Source: Spirochaetae bacterium HGW-Spirochaetae-7 (GTDB lineage: Bacteria > Spirochaetota > Spirochaetia > Treponematales > UBA12059). Taken from it: DNA of 12,681 nt. The stretch covers positions 1-12,681 of the forward strand of contig PGXR01000101.1 in the NCBI GenBank assembly GCA_002839245.1, written 5' to 3'. Below the pieces are notes generated by a model. The model did not search any database and was not told the DNA's origin. It was given only the letters and a program-made list of their open reading frames with translations. Every line of letters begins with the position of its first letter. The stretch's first letter is position 1. The translations under genes were made by a program, and so were the position numbers. This document shows positions 1 through 6,842 of this stretch, piece after piece.

Positions 1-1820
1 TGGGCTACTCCGTGGGCGTTATCGCCAGGCCCGATCCTTCCGACGTGGAGACGTTCTGCGCGTTGGGCCGGCCCCGGCTTGCGTTCCTCGTGGCCGGCGG
101 CGCGATAGACTCGATGGTCTGCAAGTACACCGCCAACCGCAAGATCCGTTCCGAGGACGAATACGCGCCGGGCGGAGACCCGAGCCTGTGTCGAGGCGCG
201 GACGGCACTCTTCACGCATTCAAGGTCAACGGCAAGGATGCCAACGCCCGGCCCGACAAGGCCGTCATCGCGTACTCGGGCAGGTGCCGCGAGGCGTACA
301 AGGGCGTGCCGGTGATCGCCGGCGGCCTCGAGGCGTCGTTGCGGCGCCTCTCCCATTACGACTACCTGTCGGACACCGTGAGAAAGCCCATCATACTCGA
401 CGCGAAGGCGGACCTCGTCATCTACGGCATGGCCGAACGCGCCATTGCCGAGGTAGCGGGGCGTCTCGCGTCAGTAGACGCGCTCGCGTCAGCAGCTTCT
501 TCCGCAAGCGCCAGCGCGCTCGCGTCAGCAGCTTCCTCTGCAAGCGCCAGCGCCCCCGCGGGGGCTGCCGATGCAGGAGGGGTGGCCGCGTTCGATCCGG
601 CCCTGCTGCGCGGCATCCGCGGCACGGTATGGCGCACGTCAAAGGAGGCCGACGTTCCCGCCGGCGCGATACGGCTTCCGGACCACGAGAAGGTCGCGGG
701 GGACCCACGTGCCTTTGCCGAGTCGTTCGCGGAGCAGTACCGGAACACCGACCCCGGTTCGGCGCGGCCGTTGTACGAGGCGGCGGCCGGGCAGTTCGCC
801 GTGCAGGAGCCGCCGCAGGCGCCGTTGTCCCGCGCCGAACTCGACGCGGTCTACGACCTGCATTTCGAGCGCTCGTGGCACCCGGTCTACGACAGGTACA
901 AGGGCGTGCCGGCGCTGGCCGAGGTCAAATTCAGCATTGCTTCCAGCCGCGGCTGCTATGGCGCCTGCGCGTTCTGCGCGCTCGCGTTCCATCAGGGCCG
1001 CATCGTCTCGAGTCGCTCCAAGGCATCGATCGTCGCCGAGGCGCGGGAACTGACCCGCCTCCCCGACTTCAAGGGCTACATCCACGACATCGGCGGCCCC
1101 ACGGCCAACTTCCGCGGCCCGGCCTGCAGGAAGCAGGCCGGAGGCTCCGCTTGCGTCGACCGGCGCTGCCTCGCTCCGGAACCCTGCCCGGCCCTCGAGG
1201 TGGACCACCGGGATTTCATCGATGTCCTGCGGGCGGTGCGCGCGGTACCCGGCGTCAAGAAGGCCTTCGTCCGCTCAGGATTACGATTCGACTACGTGAT
1301 GGCCGACAGTGACGGGACCTTCCTCCGGGAGCTGGCCGAACATCATGTCTCCGGGCAGCTCAAGGTGGCTCCCGAGCATGTCTCGGAGCGGGTGCTCCGG
1401 TTGATGGGCAAGCCTCCGAAGCCCATCTACGACGCCTTCGCCAAGCGATGGGCCGAGCTCAATGCCGAGCTGGGGCTCAAGCAGTACATCGTGCCGTACT
1501 TCATCGCGTCCCACCCGGGTTCCGAACTGTCGGACGCCATAGAGCTGGCGGAATACCTGCGCGATTCCGGCTTCGTACCCGACCAGGTCCAGGATTTTTA
1601 CCCGACTCCCGGAACCCTGGCCACCGCGATGTACCGATCCGGCCTCGACCCGCTGACCATGGAACCCGTGTACGTGGCTCGCGGAGCCAGGGACCGTTCA
1701 TATCAGCGCGCCTTGCTGCAGTACAACAAGCCGGAGAACCGCTCCCTCGTACTGGAGGCGCTCAGGCTGGCAGGCAGGACGGACCTGATAGGGCACGGGC
1801 CCAAGTGCCTGGTGTCATGA
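1..1820 (+). CDS. ygiQ: YgiQ-family radical SAM protein (5' end outside window)
   Basis: The reading frame is already open at base 3 and reads GYSVGVIARPD, the conserved early segment of YgiQ proteins, so the true start lies upstream; the GTG at 12 is internal. Numbering from that GTG (602 residues), the radical SAM cluster motif CxxxCxxC is C315, C319, C322 in RGCYGACAFC. It should bind a [4Fe-4S] cluster and S-adenosylmethionine. A second cysteine set (C372, C381, C386, C392, in a CVDRRCLAPEPC context) also matches the family pattern and could hold another metal centre. The C-terminal DLIGHGPKCL ending is family-typical, so the 3' end is complete. The family is widespread and predicted cytosolic; its substrate is unknown to me. 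A low-complexity Ala/Ser insert at residues 157-180 is unusual. The next gene is 118 nt downstream and seems to have its own promoter. Confidence 0.93.
   Translation, partial: GYSVGVIARPDPSDVETFCALGRPRLAFLVAGGAIDSMVCKYTANRKIRSEDEYAPGGDPSLCRGADGTLHAFKVNGKDANARPDKAVIAYSGRCREAYKGVPVIAGGLEASLRRLSHYDYLSDTVRKPIILDAKADLVIYGMAERAIAEVAGRLASVDALASAASSASASALASAASSASASAPAGAADAGGVAAFDPALLRGIRGTVWRTSKEADVPAGAIRLPDHEKVAGDPRAFAESFAEQYRNTDPGSARPLYEAAAGQFAVQEPPQAPLSRAELDAVYDLHFERSWHPVYDRYKGVPALAEVKFSIASSRGCYGACAFCALAFHQGRIVSSRSKASIVAEARELTRLPDFKGYIHDIGGPTANFRGPACRKQAGGSACVDRRCLAPEPCPALEVDHRDFIDVLRAVRAVPGVKKAFVRSGLRFDYVMADSDGTFLRELAEHHVSGQLKVAPEHVSERVLRLMGKPPKPIYDAFAKRWAELNAELGLKQYIVPYFIASHPGSELSDAIELAEYLRDSGFVPDQVQDFYPTPGTLATAMYRSGLDPLTMEPVYVARGARDRSYQRALLQYNKPENRSLVLEALRLAGRTDLIGHGPKCLVS
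480..551 (+). repeat. In-frame 36-nt tandem duplication in the YgiQ gene
   Basis: Two adjacent 36-nt copies lie at 480-515 and 516-551 and differ only at the adjacent serine codons (tcttcc versus tcctct). Each encodes ALASAASSASAS. A partial related unit (CTCGCGTCAGTAGACGCG) precedes the first copy. The repeat keeps the frame and falls in a variable stretch upstream of the radical SAM motif. It looks like a slippage or duplication product tolerated in a surface linker. Confidence 0.9.
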
Positions 1821-1855
1821 GGGCTGCGCAGCCGGATTTCCCGTCGTCTGTAACG

Positions 1856-1885
1856 TTGGCCGCTTTACCTCCTTTGCGATATATT
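1856..1885 (+). promoter_or_regulatory. Putative sigma70-type promoter of the M16 protease gene
   Basis: TTGGCC at 1856-1861 and TATATT at 1880-1885 are separated by 18 nt, in the 118-nt gap between the YgiQ stop and the protease start. The -10 box is good and the -35 box weak. The predicted transcript would have a leader of about 45 nt ending in the AAGGAG ribosome binding site at 1928-1933. This is a pattern match only. Confidence 0.4.
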
Positions 1886-1938
1886 GAAACCGAAGTCCGT
1901 GCTACCCGTAGCGCGGTACCTATAGCGAAGGAGATTCC

Positions 1939-4725
1939 ATGAAACGAAATCTGCGAGGCGCATTCGCCTCCGTGATGATACTTGCCCTGTCGACGCTGTC
2001 CTGCGTCGGAACACCCGATCCCAGGATGGCTCCCACTGCGCTTCCCGGCGGCTCGGTGTATGCTCAGTCGGATCCGCTTCCCCTGGCTCCGGAGCTGACC
2101 AAAAAGGTGCTCCCCAACGGCCTGACCTATTACGTGCGCCGGAATGGAAACCCGGGAGGGCGGGCCGTGATGTTCCTCATAGTCAACTCCGGCTCGACGA
2201 ACGAACGCGGCGACCAGGCCGGGTATGCCCACTTCGTCGAGCACATGGCCTTCAACGGTACGACCAGCTTTCCAGAGAACGAGCTCGTCAACTACCTGCG
2301 GTCGATAGGCATGGACTTCGGAGCGGAAATCAACGCCCATACGACGCGCGAGGAGACGCTGTACACGCTGCAGATGCCGCTCAACGACCCGTCGTTTTTC
2401 GACACGGGGCTCAAGGTACTCAGGGAGTGGGCCACCGAGGTGAGCTTCGATCCCGTGGAGGTCGAAAAGGAGAAGGGCGTCATCATCGAAGAGCAGAGGC
2501 TCGGGCTGGGACCGGACGAGACTGCCCGCGTCCGGGAGATCCAGGGTTTGCTGGCGGGGGAAGGACTCAAGGCGTTCTACCGGGAGCATTACCGTCCTGA
2601 CCGCATGGCGGTGATAGTAGTCGGCGATATCGATGTCCGTTCCGTTTCGGAAAAAATCGAGAGGGAATTTTCCTTCGCTTCAGTCGATGGTACGGTGGCT
2701 GCCAGACCAAGCTTCCCGGTCCAGCCGACGACGGACCTCGGCTTCGTCGCTTCCTTCGACGGCAATTTCGAACGAGCCATAATCACGTACCGCAAGATAG
2801 TTCCATACATCCCGGAAACAGCCATCGGCGACTACTCGACGTTGCTCAAGCTGCGGGTCGCCGCCGAGGCGATACGGCTGAGGCTGTCTGACATATCGCG
2901 GTCAGGGCACGCGTTGTGGCGCGATGCGTACTTCGACGACGACTATTTCTACGGGCGCACCAGGCTGTACTCGTTTACGCTGACCGCAAGCGATGGAAGG
3001 GAACTGGAGGCCTTCGGGGGCCTGGCGTCAGAGGTCGAACGCCTGAGGCGATTCGGCTTCACCGACAGCGAGTTCCGCAGGACCGTCGACCTGTACCGCC
3101 GCTGGCTGGGCACCCTCGACGTGGAGGACGACGACCTGAAGAGCTTCAGTTTCGCCGAGGAGTACGTGCGCAATTTCATGTACGGCGAACCGGTTCCCGG
3201 CGTCGTCAACGAACGCGTCTACATCAAGGATACGCTCGACGCGCTGACGCTCGATGCGCTCAATGAAGCGGGCCGGACGATTCTGGCAGAAGACGAGGGC
3301 TTCGTGGCGGTACGCGCCAAGGCCGGCGGCGGAAGCGGTCTTCTGACCGAGACCGCCTTCGAAGCGGTGCTGCGGGCCGCGCGCACGGCGGTGCTTTCGC
3401 CTGTCGAGAATGCCGGGGATGAAGGCGGTCTGTTCGATTCGCTTCCGGAGCCGGGGACGGTGGTTTCCCAGGAAAAGCTGCCCAACAATGTCGTCAAGCT
3501 GGCGCTGTCCAACGGCGCCACGGTACTCCTGAAGCAGACGTCATACGACAAGGACGCGATCGGCTTCATGGCCTGGTCGCCGGGCGGATATTCGGCTCTG
3601 CCTGTGGAGGATCAGACCGCGGCTTCGTTCGCGCCTTCGTTGATGTCGGCCGCGGGACTCGGGACGATGAGCGCAACCCGCGTCGACGAGCTGACCGCTT
3701 CGCTGAACGCCGGCCTTCAATGGTCGATTGGGGAGAAAGGCGAGATACTGGTCGGCAAGACGACGACCAAGGATTTCGAGTCGTTCCTGCGGCTCGTGTA
3801 CCTCACCTCCGCGGAACCGGGCCGGGACTCCAGGGCTTTCTACGCCGCGCGCGACCATCTCGCCGAGCAGATCGGCCCGTACGTCCGCGATCCCGGATAC
3901 CGTTTCGAGGCGGCCTGGAGCTCGAACCTTTTCGACGGCAACCCACGCGCCTCCTCCCTCGACGTGGCAGCCGTCAAGGGAATGGATTTCGAGCGTACCC
4001 GCGACATGGTTATTTCTGCGCTTGCGGACGCGTCCGGGTTCACCTATGTGATAGTCGGGGATTTTGACCTGGAAACGGCCAGGGACTTCGTCGCCCGCCA
4101 TCTGGGTGCGATCCCGTCGGGATCGAAGGGCGAGCCGCGCTGGGTAGAGCCCCTGAAGACGAGGGAGGGCGGTGGCCGCGTCGACTTCCCCCTGTCGCAG
4201 CAGAAACGTGCCAGCGTGCGCATGGTCTGGTCTGCTCCGGCCGTCTGGTCGTGGCGGCGGGAAGCGACGCTGGGACTCATGGCCCCTGCCCTGAACAACA
4301 GGCTGCTCGACGCCCTGCGCGAAGATCTCGGCGGCACCTATGTCGTCTCGACCAAGGCGTCGTTCAGCAGGTTCCCTGTAGAGCAGTACTCCCTGATAGT
4401 GCAGTTCGATACCGATCCCCAAAGGGTGGACGAGATGATCGCACAGGTTCGTTCGGAAGTCGCGACTCTGGCGGCTGGTACCTTCAACCCGGTCTACGTC
4501 AGCCAGATCCGCACGGCGGCCCAGCGGGACTATGACGGCGGGACCCGTACCAACGATTTCTGGGTAAAGAACCTGGGGAACGCCTTGGCGAATGGCCTGG
4601 ACCTGGAAGTGCTCGGTCGGGCCAAGGAGACACTCGGCTTCGCTGACACAAAGGTTTTCAAGGCCCTGGCGACAGAATTACTGGGGGAGGATCGCCTTTT
4701 CGTCTATACGATGATGCCCGAGTGA
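1939..4725 (+). CDS. PqqL-like M16 (insulinase/pitrilysin) zinc metalloprotease, exported
   Basis: A 928-residue protein, close to the length of E. coli PqqL-type peptidases, built as two tandem M16 halves. The inverted zinc motif HxxEH is H98-F-V-E101-H102. The distal glutamate ligand is probably E178 in EKEKGVIIEE, followed by the conserved EEQR segment. The second half (from about residue 520) carries the M16 fold without a zinc motif, as usual for the family. The N-terminus is a signal peptide: basic MKRNLR, a hydrophobic stretch to residue 20, then TLSC with C22. That is a non-canonical lipobox of the kind tolerated in spirochaetes, so a lipoprotein facing the periplasm is plausible but unproven. 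AAGGAG at 1928-1933, 5 nt before the ATG, fixes the start. The family degrades peptides; the substrate here is unknown. The gene appears monocistronic and converges with the response regulator gene. Confidence 0.92.
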   Translation: MKRNLRGAFASVMILALSTLSCVGTPDPRMAPTALPGGSVYAQSDPLPLAPELTKKVLPNGLTYYVRRNGNPGGRAVMFLIVNSGSTNERGDQAGYAHFVEHMAFNGTTSFPENELVNYLRSIGMDFGAEINAHTTREETLYTLQMPLNDPSFFDTGLKVLREWATEVSFDPVEVEKEKGVIIEEQRLGLGPDETARVREIQGLLAGEGLKAFYREHYRPDRMAVIVVGDIDVRSVSEKIEREFSFASVDGTVAARPSFPVQPTTDLGFVASFDGNFERAIITYRKIVPYIPETAIGDYSTLLKLRVAAEAIRLRLSDISRSGHALWRDAYFDDDYFYGRTRLYSFTLTASDGRELEAFGGLASEVERLRRFGFTDSEFRRTVDLYRRWLGTLDVEDDDLKSFSFAEEYVRNFMYGEPVPGVVNERVYIKDTLDALTLDALNEAGRTILAEDEGFVAVRAKAGGGSGLLTETAFEAVLRAARTAVLSPVENAGDEGGLFDSLPEPGTVVSQEKLPNNVVKLALSNGATVLLKQTSYDKDAIGFMAWSPGGYSALPVEDQTAASFAPSLMSAAGLGTMSATRVDELTASLNAGLQWSIGEKGEILVGKTTTKDFESFLRLVYLTSAEPGRDSRAFYAARDHLAEQIGPYVRDPGYRFEAAWSSNLFDGNPRASSLDVAAVKGMDFERTRDMVISALADASGFTYVIVGDFDLETARDFVARHLGAIPSGSKGEPRWVEPLKTREGGGRVDFPLSQQKRASVRMVWSAPAVWSWRREATLGLMAPALNNRLLDALREDLGGTYVVSTKASFSRFPVEQYSLIVQFDTDPQRVDEMIAQVRSEVATLAAGTFNPVYVSQIRTAAQRDYDGGTRTNDFWVKNLGNALANGLDLEVLGRAKETLGFADTKVFKALATELLGEDRLFVYTMMPE

Positions 4726-4739
4726 CGCGCTGTACAGCT

Positions 4740-5468
4740 TCACGCGCAGCCGACAAGCATGACGAAACCGCAGACGCGGTTTTCATCGTCGCGGATCGGA
4801 GCCACCTCCAGTGCGATCGGTTCGGCTTCCTGCTTGCGTTTCATCATTTTCCGCACGGCATGGGCTGCCGGGTCGAGTGATCCGGCAGCGGCCAGCAGGT
4901 CGGTCATCGATGACGTATCGTCGAACAGCAGGTGCATGGCGGTGCCGACCTTGCCCGCGTCTGTCGAGTTGAGATTCGACTTGGCGGCGGCGTTTTCGAA
5001 AGTGATGCGGCCGTAGACATCGGTCAGGAACACGGGGCGCGGGAATCGTTCAAGGATGCCCCGGTACCAGTCGTCATGGTCCCGATCGTGGAATTCCCTG
5101 GATCGGCGGAGGGCCAGTTCTATGGTCGTGCGCAGCGTCTTCTCGTCGAACGGCTTTACCAGATAGCCATAGGCCCGGGTACCGAGCGCGCGGGCGAGCG
5201 TTTCGTCGTCGGAATACGCCGACAGGAAGACGAATGGCACCTCGAACTCGCCGCCGACCATGTAGGCCGTCTCGATGCCGTCCTGGAAGCCCTTGAGCTT
5301 GATGTCCATGAGGATGAGGTCCGGCTTGTGAACTATTATCGCTTCCGGTACGTCTTCGCCCTTTTTTATCAAGGCGGGCACGTGATAGCCGTAGCGCTCG
5401 AGCGTCTCCTTCAGTTCCATGCCGACGAGCGATTCATCTTCGACTATCAAGATCACGGAGTCAGCCAC
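4740..5468 (-). CDS. Response regulator: receiver domain plus PAS domain, no classical output
   Basis: 242 residues. Residues 4-120 form a CheY-like receiver: acidic residues E10, D11 and E12, phospho-acceptor D55 (LILMD55IKLKG), S83 (FLSAYS) and K105 (YLVKPFDEK). Residues about 125-240 look like a PAS domain (PRPVFLTDVYGRITFENAAA, ending in the typical APIRDDENRVCGFVML strand). No DNA-binding, GGDEF, EAL or kinase domain follows, so signal output probably goes through protein-protein contact. The start is a GTG at 5468 with AAGGAG (minus strand, 5479-5474) five bases upstream; the out-of-frame ATG at 5470 gives no matching protein. It lies 33 nt after the DUF554 gene on the same strand and is probably cotranscribed with it. 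No partner histidine kinase is in the window. Confidence 0.9.
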   Translation of the reverse strand: MADSVILIVEDESLVGMELKETLERYGYHVPALIKKGEDVPEAIIVHKPDLILMDIKLKGFQDGIETAYMVGGEFEVPFVFLSAYSDDETLARALGTRAYGYLVKPFDEKTLRTTIELALRRSREFHDRDHDDWYRGILERFPRPVFLTDVYGRITFENAAAKSNLNSTDAGKVGTAMHLLFDDTSSMTDLLAAAGSLDPAAHAVRKMMKRKQEAEPIALEVAPIRDDENRVCGFVMLVGCA

Positions 5469-5501
5469 ATATTCTCCTTGCGGGCAAAAAGCTCATAAAA
5501 G

Positions 5502-6254
5502 CTAGAGAACAGGAATATACTTGAACAAGGCGGACAGTGCAACGATGAACACCAGCGCGGGAAGGAAGTCGCCGGTGCGGATCTTCTTGAGGCCCATCAG
5601 GTTGACGCCTATCATCACGATCAGCGCGCCGCCGACGGCTGACAGTTCCACGATCATCGGCGGCGTTACGTATGGTTTGACCCACGCGGCCGCCAGCGTG
5701 AGAAAACCCTGGTATACGAGCACCGATATCGCCGAAAAACCGACGCCTGCCCCCATCGCCCCCGCGAAGATAATCGCGACGACACCGTCCATGACGCTTT
5801 TCGTGAGTATCAGGTCGTAGTTGCCCTCTGCGCCAGCCCTGAAGGAGCCCACAAGGGCCATGGCCCCGACACAGAACAGGACAGAGGCATTCAGGAAGCC
5901 GTAGGCAAAGCCCCTGGAATCGTCCGCTGCCGGAACGACAGCCAGTTCTGCCGGGGCAGGTGCCGCGACCGCGGTGCGACGAGGGGAGAAACGAACCCGG
6001 AGCCACTCTCCCAGACGGTAGATCGCCCCCTCGATGTTGATGGCGGTACCCACGAGCCCCCCCGCGATGATGCTCAACGCGAAGGCGAGTACATGCTCTG
6101 TCCTGATGGCCATGCTGAAGCCGATGACGAGGGAAATGACGCCAGTCGCGTTGTGGACGGCTTCTGTAGCCCGTTCGGAAAAGCCCTTGCGCGCCAGGAG
6201 GCCGATGGCGGTCCCCAGGAGTATGGCCAATGCGTTGATGATTGTTGCTATCAT
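5502..6254 (-). CDS. DUF554 family integral membrane protein
   Basis: A 250-residue, very hydrophobic protein with about seven predicted membrane segments (roughly residues 2-21, 35-51, 55-73, 115-137, 152-188, 203-225 and 230-248). The opening IATIINALAILLGTAIGLL, the central SVMDGVVAIIFAGAMGAGVGFSA-like stretch and the NLMGLKKIRTGDFLPAL ending are characteristic of DUF554 (YqgA/YdfK-like) proteins. A charged, Ala/Pro-rich loop at about residues 90-112 is probably cytoplasmic. I chose the ATG at 6254 because GGAGA lies 6-7 nt upstream and the family begins there; a TTG at 6290 would add 12 unconserved residues. The family has no firmly established function; a transporter or channel role is inference. 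First gene of a minus-strand pair with the response regulator. Confidence 0.88.
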   Translation of the reverse strand: MIATIINALAILLGTAIGLLARKGFSERATEAVHNATGVISLVIGFSMAIRTEHVLAFALSIIAGGLVGTAINIEGAIYRLGEWLRVRFSPRRTAVAAPAPAELAVVPAADDSRGFAYGFLNASVLFCVGAMALVGSFRAGAEGNYDLILTKSVMDGVVAIIFAGAMGAGVGFSAISVLVYQGFLTLAAAWVKPYVTPPMIVELSAVGGALIVMIGVNLMGLKKIRTGDFLPALVFIVALSALFKYIPVL

Positions 6255-6306
6255 GCTATTCTCCGATATACTGTTTGTGGGACCGGGCAAACCAGACGGG
6301 GGCGCC

Positions 6307-6333
6307 TTGACCGCGTGTGTATCAGTATATACT
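6307..6333 (+). promoter_or_regulatory. Putative promoter of the Cys-rich/HD/GH13-like operon
   Basis: TTGACC (6307-6312) and TATACT (6328-6333) are separated by 15 nt, which is short of optimal. Initiation would be expected near 6340, immediately before hairpin 1, giving a leader of about 165 nt. Pattern match only. Confidence 0.35.
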
Positions 6334-6351
6334 ATGGAGAGTCAACTTCAA
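6324..6351 (-). promoter_or_regulatory. Putative promoter of the DUF554 gene
   Basis: On the minus strand TTGAAG (6351-6346) and TATACT (6329-6324) are separated by 16 nt. The -10 box is half of the perfect palindrome AGTATATACT (6324-6333), which also supplies the proposed -10 for the plus-strand gene. The -35 lies in hairpin 1. Pattern match only. Confidence 0.3.
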
Positions 6352-6375
6352 AAGTCTGTTACTTTTGAAGTTGAC
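6341..6375. repeat. Hairpin 1: perfect 14-bp inverted repeat
   Basis: GTCAACTTCAAAAG (6341-6354) is the exact reverse complement of CTTTTGAAGTTGAC (6362-6375), around a 7-nt loop (TCTGTTA). There is no T-run on either strand after the stem. The flanking genes both point away, so it does not terminate either of them. Confidence 0.93.
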
Positions 6376-6388
6376 TTGGCGTTTTCTC

Positions 6389-6415
6389 GCATTTCTTGCG
6401 AAGAGCAAGAAATGC
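6389..6415. repeat. Hairpin 2: perfect 11-bp inverted repeat
   Basis: GCATTTCTTGC (6389-6399) pairs exactly with GCAAGAAATGC (6405-6415) around the 5-nt loop GAAGA. Beyond a small internal bulge, TTTC (6383-6386) can pair with GAAA (6419-6422), extending the structure. Confidence 0.92.
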
Positions 6416-6432
6416 TACGAAACTCGCGCATG

Positions 6433-6484
6433 GTTATAGAGGGTTTCTCAAAATGCGTCTGCATTTTGAGAAACCCTCTATAAC
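6433..6484. repeat. Hairpin 3: perfect 24-bp inverted repeat with 4-nt loop
   Basis: Bases 6433-6456 (starting GTTATAGAGGG, ending CAAAATGC) are the exact reverse complement of 6461-6484, around the loop GTCT (6457-6460). The arm is about 38% GC, against a clearly GC-rich background. The stem ends 4 nt before the AAAGGTGG ribosome binding site of the next gene. No T-run follows it, so it is not a classical intrinsic terminator. Confidence 0.96.
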
Positions 6485-6504
6485 AGCGAAAGGTGGCAAT
6501 CTAC

Positions 6505-6801
6505 ATGGAAGCCGAACGCGAAACCAGGATACATTGCGCGAACTGCATCCATTGCAAGCTGGTGCCCGCTCCCGCGGGTGGCGGCCGCTATTACCTCCGC
6601 GTACGCTGTGATGCCGGCATTTGGCTTAAAAAGTCGGGCGAAGAGAAGCTTTACAAGTACTGCACGGTTGCCCGCCGAAGCATCGACAGCTGCGACAGCT
6701 ACGAGGACATGGGCGACGGCCCCGAATTCCTGCGCGACCTGCGCATTTCCCTCCCTGCGGCGGATGAGCTGTACGAAGCCTCCGATCCGCTCGTCCGCTA
6801 G
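6505..6801 (+). CDS. Small cysteine-rich protein, probably metal-binding; function unknown
   Basis: 98 residues. I do not recognise a named family. Six cysteines are present: C11, C14 and C17 form CANCIHC, followed by C35 (VRCDAG), C53 (KYCTVA) and C63 (DSCDSY). The CxxCxxC cluster plus isolated cysteines suggests a zinc or Fe-S site. There is no signal peptide or membrane segment, so it is probably cytosolic. The ATG at 6505 is chosen because AAAGGTGG (6489-6496) sits 8 nt upstream; an in-frame GTG at 6493 overlaps that site and has no RBS of its own. It is the first gene after the hairpin cluster and 41 nt ahead of the HD-domain gene, probably in one operon. Support for coding is the RBS, the spacing and the patterned cysteines. 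Confidence 0.65.
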   Translation: MEAERETRIHCANCIHCKLVPAPAGGGRYYLRVRCDAGIWLKKSGEEKLYKYCTVARRSIDSCDSYEDMGDGPEFLRDLRISLPAADELYEASDPLVR

Positions 6802-6842
6802 TTTCCCGCTTGCTCGCCTGGATATTCCGGACGGAGGTCTCC

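Noticed and set aside
1762..2589. Minus-strand open frame (275 codons) spanning the YgiQ end and protease start
   Set aside because: It overlaps two well-supported genes and the promoter gap, and resembles no protein family.
3541..4422. Long minus-strand open frame (293 codons) opposite the M16 protease gene
   Set aside because: The plus strand encodes a clear M16 protein throughout; the antisense frame has no recognisable motif and reflects GC-rich codon bias.
4721..4743. Palindrome GCTGTACAGC (4729-4738) with flanking GTGA/TCAC between the convergent stops as a bidirectional terminator
   Set aside because: The stem is short with an interrupted extension and no T-run on either strand; a terminator cannot be claimed from sequence.
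5486..5502. Direct repeat AAAAGCT in the gap between DUF554 and the response regulator gene
   Set aside because: Only 7 bp twice; too short to interpret.
6255..6290. TTG start at 6290 for the DUF554 protein
   Set aside because: The ATG at 6254 has a well-placed GGAGA and matches the family's N-terminus.
6341..6484. The three hairpins as intrinsic terminators or a CRISPR array
   Set aside because: No gene is transcribed into the region from either side, no U-tracts follow the stems, and the three stems differ in sequence and spacing, so there is no direct-repeat/spacer pattern.
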